Part shown: positions 41,306 to 50,468 of the stretch, one piece after another
Numbering within the stretch: position 1 is the stretch's first letter
How the letters are laid out: every line of letters begins with the position of its first letter
DNA from: Thermoleophilia bacterium
Lineage (GTDB): Bacteria > Actinomycetota > Thermoleophilia > Miltoncostaeales > Miltoncostaeaceae
Assembly (NCBI GenBank): GCA_009694365.1
Contig: SHVE01000007.1
Span: forward strand, 1 to 64,000
Reading direction: 5' to 3'
DNA: 64,000 nt
Translations under genes and position numbers: made by a program
The notes under the pieces: model-generated
What the model was told of the DNA's origin: nothing
What the model saw: only the letters and a program-made list of their open reading frames with translations
Databases searched by the model: none

Positions 41306-42858
41306 GCTGCCTCCGTGAGGGTTGGTGAGCGGACGCCGTCGGTCGCGGGGTGGAGTTCGTAGACCGTCTGGCCGGCGCGGGCGATCCTCACCGCACCCCG
41401 TGGGTCGGTGTCGGGGAAGTCAGATCGGAAGTGGGCGCCGCGGCTCTCCTGACGCTCGGCGGCCGCACGCACCACGTGCCGGGCCACCTCGACCATACCG
41501 ACCGTCTCGGCATCGGCGGGCGTGGGGAGACCGTCGAGGGCCGCGGCAGCAGTCGCCAGTCCGTCGGCGTCGCGTTCCAGGCCGCAGCCGGTCCACATGA
41601 TGCGTGCCACCGCGGAGCGCACCTCCCGTCCATCCGCGTCGCCGACCACGAGGGGGGAGGGATCGATTCGCGGACCATCAACCGGGCCGCCACCGGCGAT
41701 CACATCGGCAGCAGCTCGCTCTCCCAGCACTGCGGCTTCCAACAACCCGTTGCTCGCCAAGCGGTTGGCGCCGTGCAGCCCGGTGCTGGCGCACTCGCCC
41801 ACGGCCCAGAGCCCCGGGACGGTGGCGCGGCCCGACAGATCGGTGAGCACTCCGCCCATCGCGTAGTGCTGGGCGGGGGTGACGGGGATGAGGTCGCGGG
41901 CCAAGTCGAGTCCCTGTGCGCGGCAGAGTGCCGCCACCTCGGGGAAGCGGGCGTGGACGCGCTCGGGGTTGAGGTGATTGAGGCTCATCACCACGTCGTG
42001 GCCGGTCTCACGTGCGCGGCGCCACACGGCACGGGCCACTACGTCGCGCGGACCGAGGTCCCCCATCGGGTGCACGCCCGTCATCACCGCCTCGCCGTGG
42101 ACATCGAACAGCATCCCGCCTGCTCCGCGTATGGCCTCGCTGATCAGCCCCAGTGGGCTCGTGCCCACTGCGAGCGCCGTGGGGTGGAACTGGATCATCT
42201 CCATGTCACACAGCGCCGCTCCGGCTCGGAGTGCGAGGGCGGGCCCATCGGCGGTGGCTCCGAGGGGGTTGGTGGTGCGCGCGAAGAGGTGTCCGGATCC
42301 TCCCGTCGCGAGGATCACGGCATCCGCAGCGATGACCGTGCCATCGTCAAGGCGCACCCCACGTACGCCGTGGTCGTCTACGACGAGGTCGATCACCCGG
42401 GTTCGCTCCCTCACGGTTACTCGCGGGTGACGCCGTACCTGCGTGGCCAGCGCAGCGGTCACATGACGTCCGGTCGCGTCACCCCCGGCGTGCACCACAC
42501 GAGGGTATGAGTGGGCGCCTTCACGAGCCAGTGCCAACTGGCCGTGCGTGGTGTCGAACCGCACGCCGAGGAGCGCCAGATCGTCTACCAGACGCGGCGC
42601 ATCGCCGCATACCGCCTGCGCGGCGGTGGCCACGCCGATTCCTGCCGCAGCCTCCAGCGTGTCGGCGATGTGCGCGTCCACGCTGTCGTCGGGTCCCACG
42701 GCGGCGGCGATGCCCCCCTGGGCCCAGGCGGTGCTGCCGTCGCCGAGGGCGGCCTTGGTCACCAAGGTCACGTCGCTGGCATCGGCGATGCGCAGGGTGG
42801 CGAGCATCCCGCCCAGCCCGGAGCCAACGACGACTATTTTACGTCGGAATGACGACAT
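41302..42858 (-). CDS. nadB: L-aspartate oxidase
   Basis: The 518-residue FAD enzyme oxidises L-aspartate to iminoaspartate, the first step of de novo NAD synthesis. Seen are the FAD fold KIVVVGSGLGGMLATLRIA, STAWAQGGIAAAVGPDDSVD, ATGGSGHLFARTTNPLGATAD, MIQFHPTAL, HYAMGGVLTDLSGRATVPGL and ANRLASNGLLEAAVLGERAA. The C-terminal helical domain holds ESRGAHFRSDFP. It starts the nadBAC operon, and a palindromic repeat lies about 120 bp upstream. Confidence 0.95.
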   Translation of the reverse strand: MSSFRRKIVVVGSGLGGMLATLRIADASDVTLVTKAALGDGSTAWAQGGIAAAVGPDDSVDAHIADTLEAAAGIGVATAAQAVCGDAPRLVDDLALLGVRFDTTHGQLALAREGAHSYPRVVHAGGDATGRHVTAALATQVRRHPRVTVRERTRVIDLVVDDHGVRGVRLDDGTVIAADAVILATGGSGHLFARTTNPLGATADGPALALRAGAALCDMEMIQFHPTALAVGTSPLGLISEAIRGAGGMLFDVHGEAVMTGVHPMGDLGPRDVVARAVWRRARETGHDVVMSLNHLNPERVHARFPEVAALCRAQGLDLARDLIPVTPAQHYAMGGVLTDLSGRATVPGLWAVGECASTGLHGANRLASNGLLEAAVLGERAAADVIAGGGPVDGPRIDPSPLVVGDADGREVRSAVARIMWTGCGLERDADGLATAAAALDGLPTPADAETVGMVEVARHVVRAAAERQESRGAHFRSDFPDTDPRGAVRIARAGQTVYELHPATDGVRSPTLTEAA

Positions 42859-42975
42859 ATCCCCGGGGAGTTTACGTCAGACCGACGGATGCGCAAGGGC
42901 GGAATGTCATGCATCCACCCGGGCGGCGTACGGCCAGCACCGGTCAGGAGCCCAGGTTCGGGATTACGTGCCGGG

Positions 42976-43001
42976 CAATTGTTAAGTGTCAGACACCGGC
43001 G
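42976..43001. repeat. Single copy of the AATTGTTAAGTGTCAGACACCGG repeat
   Basis: CAATTGTTAAGTGTCAGACA (42976-42995) followed by CCGGCGG is an inverted copy of the unit at 39.1-39.3 kb. It supplies the stop codon (TAA) and the last four codons (Val-Ser-Asp-Thr) of the small minus-strand gene at 42982. Confidence 0.8.
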
Positions 43002-43215
43002 GATGCCTGCGGACGGCATGCACGACAACCGAGTGGAGGCGCTCCCACGCACGCTCCTCGGCGGCGAGGTAATCATCGGTACGGGCGTACGTCCCCGAGT
43101 TGCGCGATATGGCCAAGTAGTCCGACATCACCCGATCGCGGAGGCGGTCGAGGGCGCCGGGGGTGTCCGGTGTCTCAGCGGCTTTAGTGCTCATGTCGTC
43201 TCCTGGGATTGGCAC
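42982..43215 (-). CDS. Small hypothetical protein, 77 aa, ending inside a repeat
   Basis: The function is unknown. The soluble helical core is ALDRLRDRVMSDYLAISRNS, GTYARTDDYLAAEERAWERL and HSVVVHAVRRHPP. The C-terminal VSDT and the stop are encoded by the dispersed palindromic repeat, which has evidently inserted at or replaced the original 3' end. ATG 43215 or ATG 43194 (MSTKAAETPD) could be the start. Confidence 0.6.
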   Translation of the reverse strand: MPIPGDDMSTKAAETPDTPGALDRLRDRVMSDYLAISRNSGTYARTDDYLAAEERAWERLHSVVVHAVRRHPPVSDT

Positions 43216-43304
43216 GTCGATCGGGAGCAGTCGGTCGGAATCAGACCAACGGTGCGTGGGTACCGGTCGAGGTGGGGCCGTGTCGGCACGTCGTCACCCC
43301 GTGC

Positions 43305-43877
43305 TTAGCGCCGAGCGGCAGGGTGCGCACTCCGCGCACCGCCGATCAGTTCGCGTGTGAGGTCGTCACGGTCCCACAGCACGACCCCGGTGCTGCTTGC
43401 CAACTCACCGGCGGCGGGGGTGAAGGTGGTGTTGGTGACGACCATGGCCGCGTCGGCGCCGTAGTGCAAGCGGGCAGTCGCCACCTGCTGGACAGCGGCC
43501 ACGCCCACCGGGCGGCCCTGCCGCTTGGCCTGCACCACCACCTCTTCGTCATCGCGTCCGAGGATGAGGTCGGCGCCAAAGTCACCGGTCGCCCGAGTGT
43601 GCCGCACTCGCCAGCCGGCCGCACGGAAGAGAATGGCGAGCCAGTCCTCGAACTCCTCACCCGTCATGTGGTCGGCGTTGCCGAGTCCCCTGCGACGGGC
43701 GATGCCCTCCCGGCCGCGACGGCTCCAGCTGCCGACCGCCAGCACCACGGTGATGGCCACACCCACCATGACGGCCGCGACCGGCGGGGCGACGAGTGCC
43801 AGCACCACGACCACCACGGTACCGATGATGAGCCACGTGGTCAGTTCGGTTCCGAGCCATCGTAGGAGGGAACGCAT
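43305..43877 (-). CDS. Membrane-anchored Mrr-like restriction endonuclease domain protein
   Basis: The 190-residue protein has two N-terminal transmembrane helices (LTTWLIIGTVVVVVLALVAP and AAVMVGVAITVVLAVGSW). A cytosolic Mrr_cat domain of the PD-(D/E)xK fold follows: MTGEEFEDWLAILFRAAGWR, GDFGADLILGRDDEEVVVQA with the catalytic Asp and Q-A-K, then VGVAAVQQVATARLHYGAD and AMVVTNTTFTPAA. Stand-alone Mrr-like proteins of this type occur as general DNA-processing or defence factors; the membrane anchor is a known variant. No methyltransferase partner is nearby. It is divergent from the gene at 43937. Confidence 0.85.
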   Translation of the reverse strand: MRSLLRWLGTELTTWLIIGTVVVVVLALVAPPVAAVMVGVAITVVLAVGSWSRRGREGIARRRGLGNADHMTGEEFEDWLAILFRAAGWRVRHTRATGDFGADLILGRDDEEVVVQAKRQGRPVGVAAVQQVATARLHYGADAAMVVTNTTFTPAAGELASSTGVVLWDRDDLTRELIGGARSAHPAARR

Positions 43878-43936
43878 GAAGCGGTGTTCGCCCCGACACG
43901 GCGGTGCCCTTCCGTGTCCGGCGGTACCATTCGGGC

Positions 43937-44392
43937 ATGGTCGTGACGCGCATCCACGACGGCCTCTGGCGGTGGGCGGTCCCGGGAGCGGATGGCGAGG
44001 ACCGCGCGTCGGTGTATCTCGAGCACGGTCGCTCCATGCTGCTCGTGGACCCGGTGCTGCCGCCGGCTGGTGAGGACCGCCTACGTTTTGAGCGCGCGAT
44101 CGCCCACGATGTGACGCGCCTCGGCGGCCCGGTGTACGTCATGGTCACGTGCGCTCGCTGCCCCCGTGACGCGGATTCCCTCATCGCGATGACCGGCGGT
44201 GTGTCGTGGCAGCCTCGTGACGATGCCCCGCCGGGTATCCAGGTGATTGCCGTCGGAGAGGACGTGGCGCTGTGGTCGGCGGAACACGGTGCACTCATGC
44301 CGGGCCGCGCCGGAATCGCCCCCGACGGTCCCCTCGCCGCCCTGCCGGCGGCGGTGGTCATCCCTTCGCGTGGTCCGATGACCCTGCGCTGA
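43937..44392 (+). CDS. Degenerate metallo-beta-lactamase-fold protein, 151 aa
   Basis: The start VVTRIHDGLWRWAVPGADGE and SVYLEHGRSMLLVDPVLPPA resemble the first two strands of an MBL-fold hydrolase. The HxHxDH metal motif that should follow is missing (VYVMVTCARCPRDAD stands in its place), and the protein is little over half the usual length. It therefore probably lacks hydrolase activity. TACCAT at 43925-43930 ends six bases before the ATG. Downstream, 44393-44751 holds no supported gene. Confidence 0.6.
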   Translation: MVVTRIHDGLWRWAVPGADGEDRASVYLEHGRSMLLVDPVLPPAGEDRLRFERAIAHDVTRLGGPVYVMVTCARCPRDADSLIAMTGGVSWQPRDDAPPGIQVIAVGEDVALWSAEHGALMPGRAGIAPDGPLAALPAAVVIPSRGPMTLR

Positions 44393-44751
44393 CGACGCGA
44401 CCGCGCGGCCCTCTACACCGTAGTCGGCTGTCTGGTCGTGCCACGGGGCACGGCGTTACCACCGCATCGGTCCCTGCGCACGTGCCGCCCATCGGTGGCC
44501 CCCGGAGGCGATGCGGGCGGCCGTGATGGGGACGGCGCGCAACGCCCGTACAGGTATCGTGATGGGGACGTCGGGACGGGAGGAGGTGCTGGGGCCGCGC
44601 CGCACCCGAGTCGTGCCGATGGCAATCCGCCGCCGCACCGCCCCCCGGCCGCCCCTCACGGCGCACGCCGTCCGAGCCGACGAAGTCGCCCATTCGGCCC
44701 CGTCAGGCAGATGGGGATCGGGGAACCCGCGGGTCGCTACCGTTCGTCGTC
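44393..44751. other. Gene-free stretch upstream of the DHPS-like gene
   Basis: All six frames here translate to Arg/Pro/Gly-rich low-complexity sequence with no family match. The block GTGATGGGGAC occurs twice about 37 bp apart (around 44525 and 44561). TACCGT at 44738-44743, eight bases before the ATG of the next gene, is a probable -10 box. Confidence 0.4.
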
Positions 44752-45675
44752 ATGCCGGATCCCGCTCCCCTCCTCGCCGAGATGGCCGCCCTCGCGGCCG
44801 AGCACGCCGCCGCCCTCGTCGCGCCAGTACGCGCGTTCGACATCGCGGGGCATGTGGTCAACTGCGACGTCGCCCCCGAGGTCATGGGTGTGGTCAACCT
44901 CTCGCGTGACTCCTGGTACCGGGAGTCGGTCGTCCCGGATACCAACTCTGCGGTCCGTCGGGGCCGGGTGCTGGTCGCCCAGGGTGCGCTGCTGGTAGAC
45001 ATCGGGGCGGAGAGCACACTCGCGGGTTCCACCCGAGTACCACCCGGGGACCAACTCGCCCAGTTGCTGCCCGTGGTCAGTGCCCTCGCCGCGGAGGGCA
45101 TCCGAACGTCGGTGGAGACCTACTCGCCAGAGGTGGCGCACGCCGTCCTTCGGCACGGTGCGAACGTGCTCAACGTCACCGGCATCCGGCGCGAGGACGA
45201 GATCTACGCCGCCGCCGCCGAGCATGACGCCGCCATCATCATGAACTTCGTGCAGGGGGCCAATGTGCGCGAGGTACGTGACGTGGTTCTGGGCGCCGAC
45301 CCCATCCCCGCGCTCATCGATCACTTCGGTCCGCGGCTCGATCGCGCGGTGGCGGAGGGCGTCACGCGGATCTTCATCGACCCGGGTCTCGGCTTCTACT
45401 ACGACAACCTGCGGGACGGTTCCGAACGCGTGCGCTATCAGGTGACGGTGTTCCTCAACACGTTCCGTCTGCGCGTGCTCGGATGGCCGGTGTGCCATGC
45501 CCTGCCGCACGCGGTCGACTACTTCGGGGACGAGGTGAGGTCGGCCGAGCCGTTCTTCGCTGTCCTCGCCATCCTCGGTCGCACCGGTCTCTACCGCACT
45601 CATGAGGTACCGCGCGTGCGGGCCGTGCTCGCGACCCTCGGGGCAATCGAACCGGGGGACATCTACCCGACCTAG
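44752..45675 (+). CDS. Dihydropteroate-synthase-like (pterin-binding) protein, divergent
   Basis: This 307-residue TIM-barrel protein has the order of DHPS motifs: EVMGVVNLSRDSWY (for N-x-T-P-D-S-F), LVDIGAESTLAGSTRVPPGD, SVETYSPEVAHAVLRHGANV with LNVTG, and IDPGLGFYYDN. The pterin and PABA segments differ: the usual Thr-Pro of the first loop is Ser-Arg. The C-terminal S-R-K-S segment is replaced by HALPHAVDYFGDEVR, so the key Lys and Arg are not evident. It may be a paralogue with another substrate rather than the folate enzyme. The stop overlaps the stop of the convergent methyltransferase gene. Confidence 0.7.
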   Translation: MPDPAPLLAEMAALAAEHAAALVAPVRAFDIAGHVVNCDVAPEVMGVVNLSRDSWYRESVVPDTNSAVRRGRVLVAQGALLVDIGAESTLAGSTRVPPGDQLAQLLPVVSALAAEGIRTSVETYSPEVAHAVLRHGANVLNVTGIRREDEIYAAAAEHDAAIIMNFVQGANVREVRDVVLGADPIPALIDHFGPRLDRAVAEGVTRIFIDPGLGFYYDNLRDGSERVRYQVTVFLNTFRLRVLGWPVCHALPHAVDYFGDEVRSAEPFFAVLAILGRTGLYRTHEVPRVRAVLATLGAIEPGDIYPT

Positions 45676-46628
45676 GCCGGGGTCGCCACCACCACGCCCT
45701 CTTCACCGCTCGGGGAGATGGCCATGTGCACCACGCGGAGGCCCTGCTCCGCCAGGGTCACACGGAGGTCATCGGGCGTGTGGCGGTACGACACAAATAC
45801 GCGGACCGGCGCGCCCGCGAGCAGTGTCACGGTCACGTCACCGACGTTCGCCACCACCGAGTGCTGGGGGGTGATCTCGCCCACGATTCCGAGGGCGTCC
45901 CCCGTGTCGTCCCACCGGAACACGATGTCACCGGCCGCGGTCATGTCGATGTCGTCCTGTACGGCCTGGAGCCAGTGGCGCGTGGCCGCGTTGTCGTACT
46001 GGGCTATCACGTCACCTCGTGCCCCGGGGCGCCCGGGCAACAGGTTGCCGCTCACGATCAGCAGATCGCCCGGGGCGAGCAGGGACACCGCCGGGCCGAT
46101 CGCACCGGACCCGAGGGTGGCGATGGCCCCGAACAGCGTGACCACACGCATTCCGGGCCGTCGATCCACGAGGGGGGAGAGGTCCGGGGTTACGCTGATG
46201 TCCACCGCCACGGCGTGGGTGACCGCCACCCCGGGCACGGCGGCCATGGCGCCGGCCGCGATGCCCACAAGCGGAATGCTCACATCCACCGGGGTCGCCA
46301 CGAGGTGGGGCACGCCGGCGCCACGAAGCGCGCCGAGCAGCCGCTGTTCCTTGACACCGTTCCCACAGGCCACACCCACCACGTGCACGGTCGAAACGCG
46401 CCCGGCGAGCTCCGCGATCACAGACCGGGCGGCCTCGTCGTAGGCCCGGAGACCATCACACTCGTCGGCCGTCGGGGAGTGCGCGGCAGCGAGGTCGCGC
46501 CACCGGCCTGAGGCGCGCTCGCTCAGGTAGTGAGCGCGGTTGTCCACCCGACCCGATTCCAGCCCGGCAACCAGCCATGCGTGCTGCGCCGCCGGGGTCA
46601 CGCTCTCGTGGACACGTATTTCCGGCAC
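45672..46628 (-). CDS. EgtD-superfamily SAM-dependent methyltransferase
   Basis: The 318-residue protein resembles histidine N-alpha-methyltransferase-type enzymes (Methyltransf_33). The SAM loop is VVGVACGNGVKEQRLLGALR, followed by PHLVATPVDVSIPLVGIAAG. Other landmarks are RVVTLFGAIATLGSGAIG, LLAPGDLLIVSGNLLPG, QYDNAATRHWLQAV and a C-terminal sheet with RVFVSYRHTPDDL. No ergothioneine partner (EgtB, C, E) is in the window, so the substrate is unknown. Start GTG 46628 is preferred over upstream in-frame codons. It converges with the DHPS-like gene, with a four-base overlap of stops. Confidence 0.72.
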   Translation of the reverse strand: MPEIRVHESVTPAAQHAWLVAGLESGRVDNRAHYLSERASGRWRDLAAAHSPTADECDGLRAYDEAARSVIAELAGRVSTVHVVGVACGNGVKEQRLLGALRGAGVPHLVATPVDVSIPLVGIAAGAMAAVPGVAVTHAVAVDISVTPDLSPLVDRRPGMRVVTLFGAIATLGSGAIGPAVSLLAPGDLLIVSGNLLPGRPGARGDVIAQYDNAATRHWLQAVQDDIDMTAAGDIVFRWDDTGDALGIVGEITPQHSVVANVGDVTVTLLAGAPVRVFVSYRHTPDDLRVTLAEQGLRVVHMAISPSGEEGVVVATPA

Positions 46629-46690
46629 CGGGCCGATGGTACGTCGGGTGTGCGCGTCGTGCCGATCCCGCACGCACACCTCACACCTCT

Positions 46691-46736
46691 CCGGGGCACC
46701 GCGGGGTCATGGTCACCCCGTAGGGGGTGGCCCCGG
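46691..46736 (-). terminator. Nested hairpin after typA
   Basis: An outer stem (CCGGGGCACC at 46691-46700 against GGTGGCCCCGG at 46726-46736, one bulge) encloses an inner stem (CGGGGT/ACCCCG, 46702-46707 and 46715-46720). It begins just after the typA stop and probably ends that transcript. Confidence 0.55.
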
Positions 46737-46739
46737 TCG

Positions 46740-48572
46740 TTAGGCGGGCGCCGCGTCCTTGCGCCGGGCGTTCTTGGCGCGCACCGTGGCGTCGAGGTGG
46801 ACCTTGCGCATGCGTACGGTCTTGGGGGTGACCTCCACGCACTCGTCGTCGCGCACCCATTCGAGAGCCTGCTCCAGCGAGAGTTTCCGCGGCGGGATGA
46901 GCTTTTCGAAGTCGTCGGAACTCGCTGCGCGCATGTTGGTGAGCTTCTTTTCCTTTGTGGGGTTCACGTCCATGTCCTCGGTGCGGGCGTTCTCGCCCAC
47001 AATCATGCCCTCGTAGACGGTCTCACCCGGACCCACGAAGAGCACGCCGCGTTCCTGCAGGGTGGTCATGGCGAACGAGGTGACCGGTCCCCGGCGATCG
47101 GCGACCAGGCTGCCGCGCTGACGGGTGCGGATCTCACCCACCCACGGTTCCCAACGCTCGAACACATGGTGCAGGAGGCCGGTTCCGCGCGTCTCGGTGA
47201 GGAACTCGGTGCGGAACCCCACGAGGCCACGGGCGGGCACCAGGTAGTCCATGCGCGCCCAGCCGGTCCCGTGGTTCACAACCTGCTCCATGCGACCCTT
47301 GCGCAGCGCGAGCAACTGCGTGACTACGCCCATCATCTCTTCGGGGGCGTCGATGGTCACGCGCTCGATCGGCTCGTGCTTCACGCCGTCGATCTCGTTG
47401 ATGAGGACCTCGGGCTTGCCCACGGTCAACTCGAATCCTTCGCGGCGCATCGTCTCCACCAGAATTGCCAGCTGCAACTCCCCGCGGCCCTGAACTTCCC
47501 ACGCGTCCGAGCGGTCGGTGTCCACCACGCGCAGCGACACGTTGCCGACGAGTTCCGTGTCGAGGCGATCCTTGATCATGCGACTGGTCAACCTCGTGCC
47601 CTCCGTGCCGGCGAGGGGGCCGCTGTTCATTCCGATGGTCAGACCGAGGCTCGGCTCGTCCACCGTGATAACCGGCAGCGCCACCGGGTTGTCCGGATCG
47701 GCCAACGTCTCGCCGATGGTGATCCCGGTGATCCCCGCCACGGCGATGATGTCGCCCGGCCCGGCGTACTCCACCGGTACGCGGTCGAGCTCCTTGGTCA
47801 CGAAGAGCTCCACGACCTTGGCGGGCGCGATGGTCCCGTCGGCCTTGCACCACGCAACCGGTTGCCCCTGCCGAATGGTGCCCTCCTGCACGCGGCAGAT
47901 GGCCAAGCGGCCGAGGTAGGCGTCGGCGGCGAGGTTGGTCACCAGCGCCTGCAGTGGCGCACCCTCGGTAAACGACGGCGCCGGGATGTGCTTTTCGAGC
48001 ACGTCGAACAGTACCGAGAGGTCGGCGTTCTGGGTCTCGGGATCGAGCGACGCCGTTCCCGCCTTGGCGTTGGTGTAAACGATGGGGAAGTCGATCTGGC
48101 TCTCATCGGCGCCGAGATCGAGGAATAGTTCGTAGACCTCGTCCAGCACCTCGGCCACGCGGGCGTCGGCGCGGTCGATCTTGTTGATGACCAGCACGAC
48201 GGGCAACGAGGCGGCCAGCGCCTTGCGCAGCACGAAGCGCGTCTGGGGGAGGGGCCCCTCTGAGGCATCCACCAGCAGCAACACGCCGTCCACCATGAAC
48301 AGGCCGCGCTCCACCTCGCCACCGAAGTCCGCATGGCCCGGCGTGTCGATGATGTTGATGGTCATACCCCCGCGGTGAACGGCCGTGTTCTTGGCGAGGA
48401 TCGTGATGCCCTTTTCCCGCTCGAGATCCCCGGAGTCCATCACGCGGGTCTGCACGGTCTGGTTCTTGCGGAAGGCGCCGTTCTGCCAGAGCATGGCGTC
48501 TACAAGGGTCGTCTTGCCGTGGTCCACGTGGGCCACGATTGCGACATTTCTAAGATCGTCCCGGAGAGTCAC
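46740..48572 (-). CDS. typA: Ribosome-associated GTPase TypA/BipA
   Basis: The 610-residue translational GTPase helps 50S assembly and stress adaptation. G motifs are [20 protein letters not shown] (G1), [12 protein letters not shown] (G2), [17 protein letters not shown] (G3) and [14 protein letters not shown] (G4). After the elongation-factor-like domains comes the BipA-specific C-terminal domain with [20 protein letters not shown] and the signature [20 protein letters not shown]. Start GTG 48572 directly precedes [20 protein letters not shown]; earlier in-frame codons overlap the divergent gene at 48591. Confidence 0.96.
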   Translation of the reverse strand: MTLRDDLRNVAIVAHVDHGKTTLVDAMLWQNGAFRKNQTVQTRVMDSGDLEREKGITILAKNTAVHRGGMTINIIDTPGHADFGGEVERGLFMVDGVLLLVDASEGPLPQTRFVLRKALAASLPVVLVINKIDRADARVAEVLDEVYELFLDLGADESQIDFPIVYTNAKAGTASLDPETQNADLSVLFDVLEKHIPAPSFTEGAPLQALVTNLAADAYLGRLAICRVQEGTIRQGQPVAWCKADGTIAPAKVVELFVTKELDRVPVEYAGPGDIIAVAGITGITIGETLADPDNPVALPVITVDEPSLGLTIGMNSGPLAGTEGTRLTSRMIKDRLDTELVGNVSLRVVDTDRSDAWEVQGRGELQLAILVETMRREGFELTVGKPEVLINEIDGVKHEPIERVTIDAPEEMMGVVTQLLALRKGRMEQVVNHGTGWARMDYLVPARGLVGFRTEFLTETRGTGLLHHVFERWEPWVGEIRTRQRGSLVADRRGPVTSFAMTTLQERGVLFVGPGETVYEGMIVGENARTEDMDVNPTKEKKLTNMRAASSDDFEKLIPPRKLSLEQALEWVRDDECVEVTPKTVRMRKVHLDATVRAKNARRKDAAPA

Positions 48573-48590
48573 GGCGCGGGACACTAGTGC

Positions 48591-49298
48591 ATGGACGCCG
48601 TCACGCCGGTCTCTGACGGAGGGGAGGACCTCGTCCCCGTCGAGTGCGATGATCACCGTGTGATCACGTCCTCGGACCCACAGGAGTCCCGTTGGCCGCC
48701 GCTCATCGCGCTCATCGCGGCGGCGGCGCTCTATGCGACGTTGCCCCCGGGACTCATCCTCGGCGGCGGGTGGATGCGGTTTGTCGTCCCGGCCCTCGAG
48801 GTGGGTCTGGTCGTCGTGGCCGCAGTGCCACCGGTGGCCGAGAGCAATCGACGTCGGCACCTTGGGATTGCCCTGGCGGCGATCATCACCGTCGCAAACG
48901 CGTCCGCCATCGGGCTGCTCGTCACCGGCATCGCCACGGGGTCGGGCTTTGAGGGAAAGCACCTCATGGTCGCGGCGCTACAGGTGTGGGCCACCAACGT
49001 CATCATCTTCGGGTTGTGGTACTGGGAGGCAGACGGAGGAGGCCCCCGGCAGCGGGCGCTGGGCGTTACCGGACCCGGCGACCTCCTGTTCGCCCAACAC
49101 ACGTTGCCCGGCCCCTGGACGTGGCGCCCGGTGTTCTTCGACTACCTGTATCTGTCGTTCACCAACTCCACATCGTTCGCGCCGGCCGACGTGATGCCGC
49201 TGAGTCACCGGATGAAGGCCCTCATGGCGCTGGAGTCGCTTCTCTCGCTTCTCACCATCTTGGTGGTTGCCTCGCGTGCGGTGAACATCCTCCTCTAG
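48591..49298 (+). CDS. DUF1345-like integral membrane protein
   Basis: The 235-residue protein has an acidic N terminus and about five helices. The most conserved-looking part is DYLYLSFTNSTSFAPADVMP followed by LSHRMKALMALESLLSLLTI, with VVASRAVNILL at the end, a pattern seen in DUF1345-type predicted membrane proteins. Helix 4 contains VWATNVIIFGLWYWEADGGG. The function is unknown. It is divergent from typA with only 18 bp between the starts, so the two promoters must overlap the coding ends. The N-terminal 30 residues may not be translated. Confidence 0.7.
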   Translation: MDAVTPVSDGGEDLVPVECDDHRVITSSDPQESRWPPLIALIAAAALYATLPPGLILGGGWMRFVVPALEVGLVVVAAVPPVAESNRRRHLGIALAAIITVANASAIGLLVTGIATGSGFEGKHLMVAALQVWATNVIIFGLWYWEADGGGPRQRALGVTGPGDLLFAQHTLPGPWTWRPVFFDYLYLSFTNSTSFAPADVMPLSHRMKALMALESLLSLLTILVVASRAVNILL

Positions 49299-49362
49299 GG
49301 AGCGTTCCCCGATACGGATCCGTGGGCGCCGTTCGCCCCCAACCCCTACCGTTGGCGCCCAT

Positions 49363-50457
49363 ATGGGATCTCACGCTGGGTTGTTCAAGGGCGGAGGGGC
49401 CTTCCAGAGAGACGTTCGCGCCCTCGTGGCCTCCACGCTCACCTCGGATGACATCCGCCGGGGTCGCCGCCGCTTTCACCTGAAGGCGGTGACCATCGCC
49501 CTATGGGCCGCCGCGACCTACGTCTGGCTCGTGTGGTTCGCCGCCGGTCCGGTGGGTCTTGTCGTCGGCTGTGTGTCGATGGGGTTTGCACTGGGCGGTG
49601 TGGGTTTCTGTATCCAGCACGACGCCAACCATGGCGCGGTCGGCCCGCGCTCGCGCATCTTGGGCTACTCCCTTGACCTCGTCGGGGTCTCCTCGTACTT
49701 CTGGCGCGAACGCCACAATCACCTGCACCACACGTTCACCAACATCGTGGACGCGGACGGCGACATCGACCAACTACCGTTCGCGCGCCTCGCTCCCGAG
49801 CAGCGCTGGATGTGGAACCACCAGGGGCAGCACGTGTACATGTGGTTCCTGTACGGCATGTACGCCGTGAAGAGCGTGTTGCTCGCTGATGTCCTCTCGA
49901 TGGTCATGGGGATGAAGCACACCAGCGCTCCGACGCCGCGTCCTCGTGGTGGCACGCTCGCCGGGTTCATCGTTGCCAAGGTGCTGTTCATCGGATGGGC
50001 ATTGGTGCTGCCGTTCGTTTTCCGCCCGGCTTGGTTGGTGGTCGTGGCTGCGTTCGCCGTCCTCTGGCTGCTGGGAATCTTGCTTGCCGTCGTGTTCCAG
50101 CTCGCGCACTGCGTCGAGGAGGTCTCGTTCTCGTCCACGCGCGAGATCCGCGAGACGGGTGCGCCGATGGAATGGGCACGCCACCAGGTCGAGACCACCG
50201 CAGACTTCGCCCAGGGCAATCGGTTGGTCACCTGGTACCTCGGCGGCCTGAACTACCAGATCGAGCACCATGTGTTCTCAAATGTGTGCCACCTGCACTA
50301 TCCGAAGCTCGCGCCGGGGCTCCGGGAGGTCTGCGAGCGCCACGGGGTGGACTACTTCGCGCACCCCTCACTGGGCTCGGCGCTCGCGTCGCACGGGCGA
50401 TGGCTGCACATGATGGGCCGCCGGCCCACCGCGGACCCCGTGCCGGTCAGCGCCTAG
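49363..50457 (+). CDS. Membrane fatty-acid desaturase (acyl-CoA/front-end type)
   Basis: The 364-residue enzyme carries the three histidine boxes of membrane di-iron desaturases: HDANH (in CIQHDANHGAVGPRSR), HNHLHH (in WRERHNHLHHTFTN) and QIEHH (in NYQIEHHVFSNVCH). Gln at the start of the third box is typical of front-end and linoleoyl-CoA desaturase-like proteins. Four helices fit the fold. Such enzymes adjust membrane fluidity. A TACCGT box (49347-49352) ends ten bases before the ATG. Confidence 0.92.
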   Translation: MGSHAGLFKGGGAFQRDVRALVASTLTSDDIRRGRRRFHLKAVTIALWAAATYVWLVWFAAGPVGLVVGCVSMGFALGGVGFCIQHDANHGAVGPRSRILGYSLDLVGVSSYFWRERHNHLHHTFTNIVDADGDIDQLPFARLAPEQRWMWNHQGQHVYMWFLYGMYAVKSVLLADVLSMVMGMKHTSAPTPRPRGGTLAGFIVAKVLFIGWALVLPFVFRPAWLVVVAAFAVLWLLGILLAVVFQLAHCVEEVSFSSTREIRETGAPMEWARHQVETTADFAQGNRLVTWYLGGLNYQIEHHVFSNVCHLHYPKLAPGLREVCERHGVDYFAHPSLGSALASHGRWLHMMGRRPTADPVPVSA

Positions 50458-50468
50458 GCGCGAGGCGA

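Noticed and set aside
43937-44392. Annotation as a functional metallo-hydrolase
   Set aside because: The HxHxDH motif is absent and the protein is short, so only a degenerate MBL-like fold is supported.
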